22,698 nucleotides of DNA, taken from NCBI GenBank assembly GCA_900542475.1, contig UQNO01000030.1, positions 1 to 22,698 on the forward strand. The letters run 5' to 3'. The position numbers and the translations under genes are program-made. The stretch comes from an uncultured Bacteroidota bacterium (lineage in GTDB: Bacteria; Bacteroidota; Bacteroidia; Bacteroidales; F082). The notes under the pieces are model-generated. The model did not search any database, was not told the DNA's origin, and was given only the letters and a program-made list of their open reading frames with translations. Shown piece by piece: positions 22,365 to 22,698 of the stretch; the first letter of the stretch is position 1; each line of letters begins with the position of its first letter.

Positions 22365-22400
22365 AGGGCTGACACTTCTCACGAGGTATCAGCCCTTTTG
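22365..22400 (+). terminator. Stem-loop at the IS left end
   Basis: AGGGCTGA and TCAGCCCT form an 8-bp perfect stem with a 16-base loop, followed by TTTTGG. It would stop outside transcription entering the IS, a common arrangement. Confidence 0.5.
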
Positions 22401-22402
22401 GT

Positions 22403-22410
22403 TATCTTTG
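22403..22410 (+). promoter_or_regulatory. IS transposase -7 box
   Basis: TATCTTTG 23 bases before the transposase ATG at 22434. The expected -33 position falls in the stem-loop; no clear TTG at ideal spacing. Confidence 0.4.
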
Positions 22411-22433
22411 TTTTGCAAAATAAAAATATAACC

Positions 22434-22698
22434 ATGGGCAAAGATAGTCATTTTACCGGACAGCCGCCCCTCCAAGTGCTATAAGGGGCAGACGCCGCGA
22501 AACACGACCATTACCTGCTCAAAGAGGTGCATCTGCCCAAAGACTCCACTTTGGCGATGGATCGTGGCTATGTGGACAACAGAATTTTCCGCTCCATGTC
22601 TTCTATGGGGACAGCGTCAACGCCATACAGATACAGACTTGGGTAGTACTGATTGCCAATCTGCTGATAACAGTTTTGTCAAGAAGCATCAAGAGACA
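22434..22698 (+). pseudogene. IS4-family transposase remnant with internal deletions
   Basis: Three pieces of one transposase can be read. First the N-terminus MGKDSHFTGQPPLQVL, stopped by TAA 22482-22484. Then, in the same frame, KHDHYLLKEVHLPKDSTLAM and DRGYVDNRIF, which contains the DRGY-x-D motif of the catalytic core. Then, from 22601 in another frame, FYGDSVNAIQIQTWVVLIAN and LLITVLSRSIKR, the C-terminal block with the conserved GDS-x-NAI-x-IQ-x-W. Sequence normally found between these pieces is missing, so at least two deletions and a frame change have destroyed the gene. Confidence 0.8.

Larger units (their letters stand above)
22331..22698 (+). mobile_element. Decayed IS4-family element (left end and degraded transposase)
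   Basis: The left end is CTGTCCGGTAAAA (22331-22343), exactly complementary to TTTTACCGGACAG (22451-22463) inside the transposase start. Between them lie a stem-loop (AGGGCTGA 22365-22372 / TCAGCCCT 22389-22396) followed by TTTT, a TATCTTTG -7 box (22403-22410) and the ATG at 22434. The element runs off the right edge. Confidence 0.75.

Noticed and set aside
1..22698. CRISPR arrays, tRNA or rRNA genes
   Set aside because: No regularly spaced repeats and no recognisable tRNA or rRNA blocks on either strand.

Overview
The window is a piece of a Bacteroidales-type (Bacteroidota) chromosome. Three things point there: promoters of the Bacteroidota kind (TAnnTTTG at about -7, with TTG or TTTG 19-21 bases upstream) rather than -35/-10 boxes; almost no Shine-Dalgarno signals; and gene content such as secreted proteins with a type IX secretion (T9SS) C-terminal domain, a large single-chain PurL and a lipoprotein with a C-type-lectin-like repeat domain. 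No rRNA, tRNA or CRISPR was seen.

Left part (1-10801, all rightward, conserved chromosome): the tail of an unrecognised gene; a group B-type [FeFe] hydrogenase; a strong terminator; rlmN; then a packed operon pheT - sigma-54 activator - lptE - TPR/coiled-coil protein - secG, closed by a long hairpin terminator; then groES-groEL, closed by a perfect 18-bp hairpin that serves both strands.

Middle part (10802-16098, all leftward, rearranged): two paralogous secreted thioredoxin-fold proteins (thioA, thioB) lie about 4.4 kb apart. Their first ~50 codons, their promoters and the 3' end of purL are shared as a ~381-bp near-identical direct repeat, so a 45-codon purL fragment lies upstream of thioA. 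Between the repeats are a lipoprotein gene whose 3' end runs out of frame into that fragment, an IS5/IS1182-like insertion sequence and a small exported peptide. thioA has an in-frame TAA inside its T9SS sorting domain.

Right part (16099-22698): intact purL (leftward); about 900 bp holding a leftward promoter with a small ORF and a rightward ~200-nt rod-shaped RNA that looks like a 6S RNA; a surface lipoprotein whose last ~45 residues look like the variable region of a diversity-generating retroelement (DGR) target; an 11-codon gene start cut off by an IS end; and a decayed IS4-family transposase running off the window.

The most unusual signals are the candidate DGR variable protein, the 6S-like RNA, the repeat that joins a promoter, a signal peptide and a purL tail, and the nonsense codon in the sorting domain. 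All calls come from reading the sequence; no database search was run.
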